From the NCBI RefSeq assembly GCF_902859725.1, contig NZ_CADIJP010000012.1, positions 119,798 to 183,797 of the forward strand: a stretch of DNA of 64,000 bases, read 5' to 3'. Below the pieces are notes generated by a model. It did no database searches and was not told the DNA's origin. It saw only the letters and a list, made by a program, of their open reading frames with translations. The position numbers were made by a program, and so were the translations under genes. Below, piece by piece: positions 63,574-64,000 of the stretch. Positions within the stretch are counted from its first letter, which is position 1; each line of letters begins with the position of its first letter. The stretch comes from Achromobacter mucicolens (GTDB lineage Bacteria; Pseudomonadota; Gammaproteobacteria; Burkholderiales; Burkholderiaceae_B).

Positions 63574-64000
63574 TCACGCAAGCGCCGCCGCCGGGGCGCG
63601 CGTCATCAGCGACCTGATCTCCGGCACACACGAGCCGCAACCGGTGCCGCAGCCCAGCGTGTCCTTCAGCGCCGCCAGGTCGCAACCCTGCTCGATGCCC
63701 TTCAGGATGGCCGCTTCGCTCACGCCGTTGCAGACGCAAACCGTGCGGGAGCGCGCCGCGCCCGCGACGCGTCCCATTAGCAGCGCCGCGGTGCTTGCCG
63801 GCGCCTCACCGCCTGCCGCCCAGGCCAGCAACGCCTCCTGCGCGCGCAGGTCGCCCGTCAGCAAAAAGGCGCGCAACACGCCCTGCCCGGCCGCGACCCG
63901 GCGCAGGCAGCCGCGCGCGGGATCGTCGTACGCGACCTCCGGGCGCCGCAGGTCCAGCGCGTCGGCCAGCTCATGCAGCACGGCGGCATCCGACGCGACG
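63574..64000 (-). CDS. nasA: Assimilatory nitrate reductase, C-terminal part (5' end outside window)
   Basis: The frame runs off the right edge, leaving about 142 C-terminal residues. They contain a BFD-type [2Fe-2S] domain: CVCNG near the start and CGTGCGSC near the end, separated by the typical 30-odd residues. This domain ends the large molybdenum catalytic subunit of NasA-type nitrate reductases, where it relays electrons. The main molybdopterin domain lies beyond the window, so a related molybdoenzyme cannot be ruled out. Confidence 0.8.
   Translation of the reverse strand, partial: VASDAAVLHELADALDLRRPEVAYDDPARGCLRRVAAGQGVLRAFLLTGDLRAQEALLAWAAGGEAPASTAALLMGRVAGAARSRTVCVCNGVSEAAILKGIEQGCDLAALKDTLGCGTGCGSCVPEIRSLMTRAPAAALA

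Overview
The window is a high-GC, gene-dense chromosomal segment with no rRNA, tRNA, insertion sequence, prophage or CRISPR array. The gene content points to a betaproteobacterium of the Alcaligenaceae (Achromobacter/Bordetella type): two Bug-family solute receptors, a second-type infA of 87 residues, full-length Sua5 next to purK/purE, and a benzoyl-CoA (box-type) ligase next to a Liv-type transporter. The genus is inferred from synteny and family knowledge, not from a marker gene.

Layout. 0-6 kb: the end of a benzoate-CoA ligase, an alpha/beta hydrolase and a five-gene branched-chain-type ABC importer, read as one aromatic acid uptake and activation operon. 6-9 kb: a ThDP enzyme and an orphan amino-acid receptor on the minus strand. 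9.3-12.5 kb: a Bug receptor, 3-oxoadipate CoA-transferase (two subunits) and an IclR regulator, which would channel aromatic breakdown products into succinyl-CoA and acetyl-CoA. 12.5-19.1 kb: sua5, purK, purE, dsbB, DUF5993, purC and fba on the minus strand. 19-31 kb: mixed single genes, including a divergent LysR/gamma-glutamyltransferase-Bug-GAF locus, infA, an M23 peptidase and a small lipoprotein. 31-39.9 kb: mog, a dltD homologue coupled to a 41-residue DltX-like microprotein, pit, a DsbA-like protein, azlCD, cbpAM and small enzymes.

40-45.5 kb holds a tightly packed DUF3141/PHA-synthase-like protein, phosphotransacylase, acetate kinase and FabI-type reductase cluster. 45.5-51.8 kb holds a SulP transporter and the tkt-gap-pgk block. 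52-57.7 kb holds rsmE, a coupled maeB-patatin-barstar operon and a degenerate FAD-domain protein. 57.7-64 kb holds an aminotransferase, a lytic transglycosylase, ubiD, a yqjDEK-like trio, a secreted protein and the end of an assimilatory nitrate reductase.

Metabolically the window links aromatic acid uptake, acyl-CoA/acyl-phosphate conversion, malic enzyme and the triose-phosphate genes, fitting an organism that lives on organic and aromatic acids and uses tkt/gap/pgk/fba mainly for gluconeogenesis and pentose supply. The most interesting observations are the DltD-DltX pair without dltABC, the DUF3141 protein that combines a PhaC-like catalytic triad with a histone-like tail, the DsbB whose second cysteine pair sits on the C-terminal tail, and small families of intergenic palindromes.
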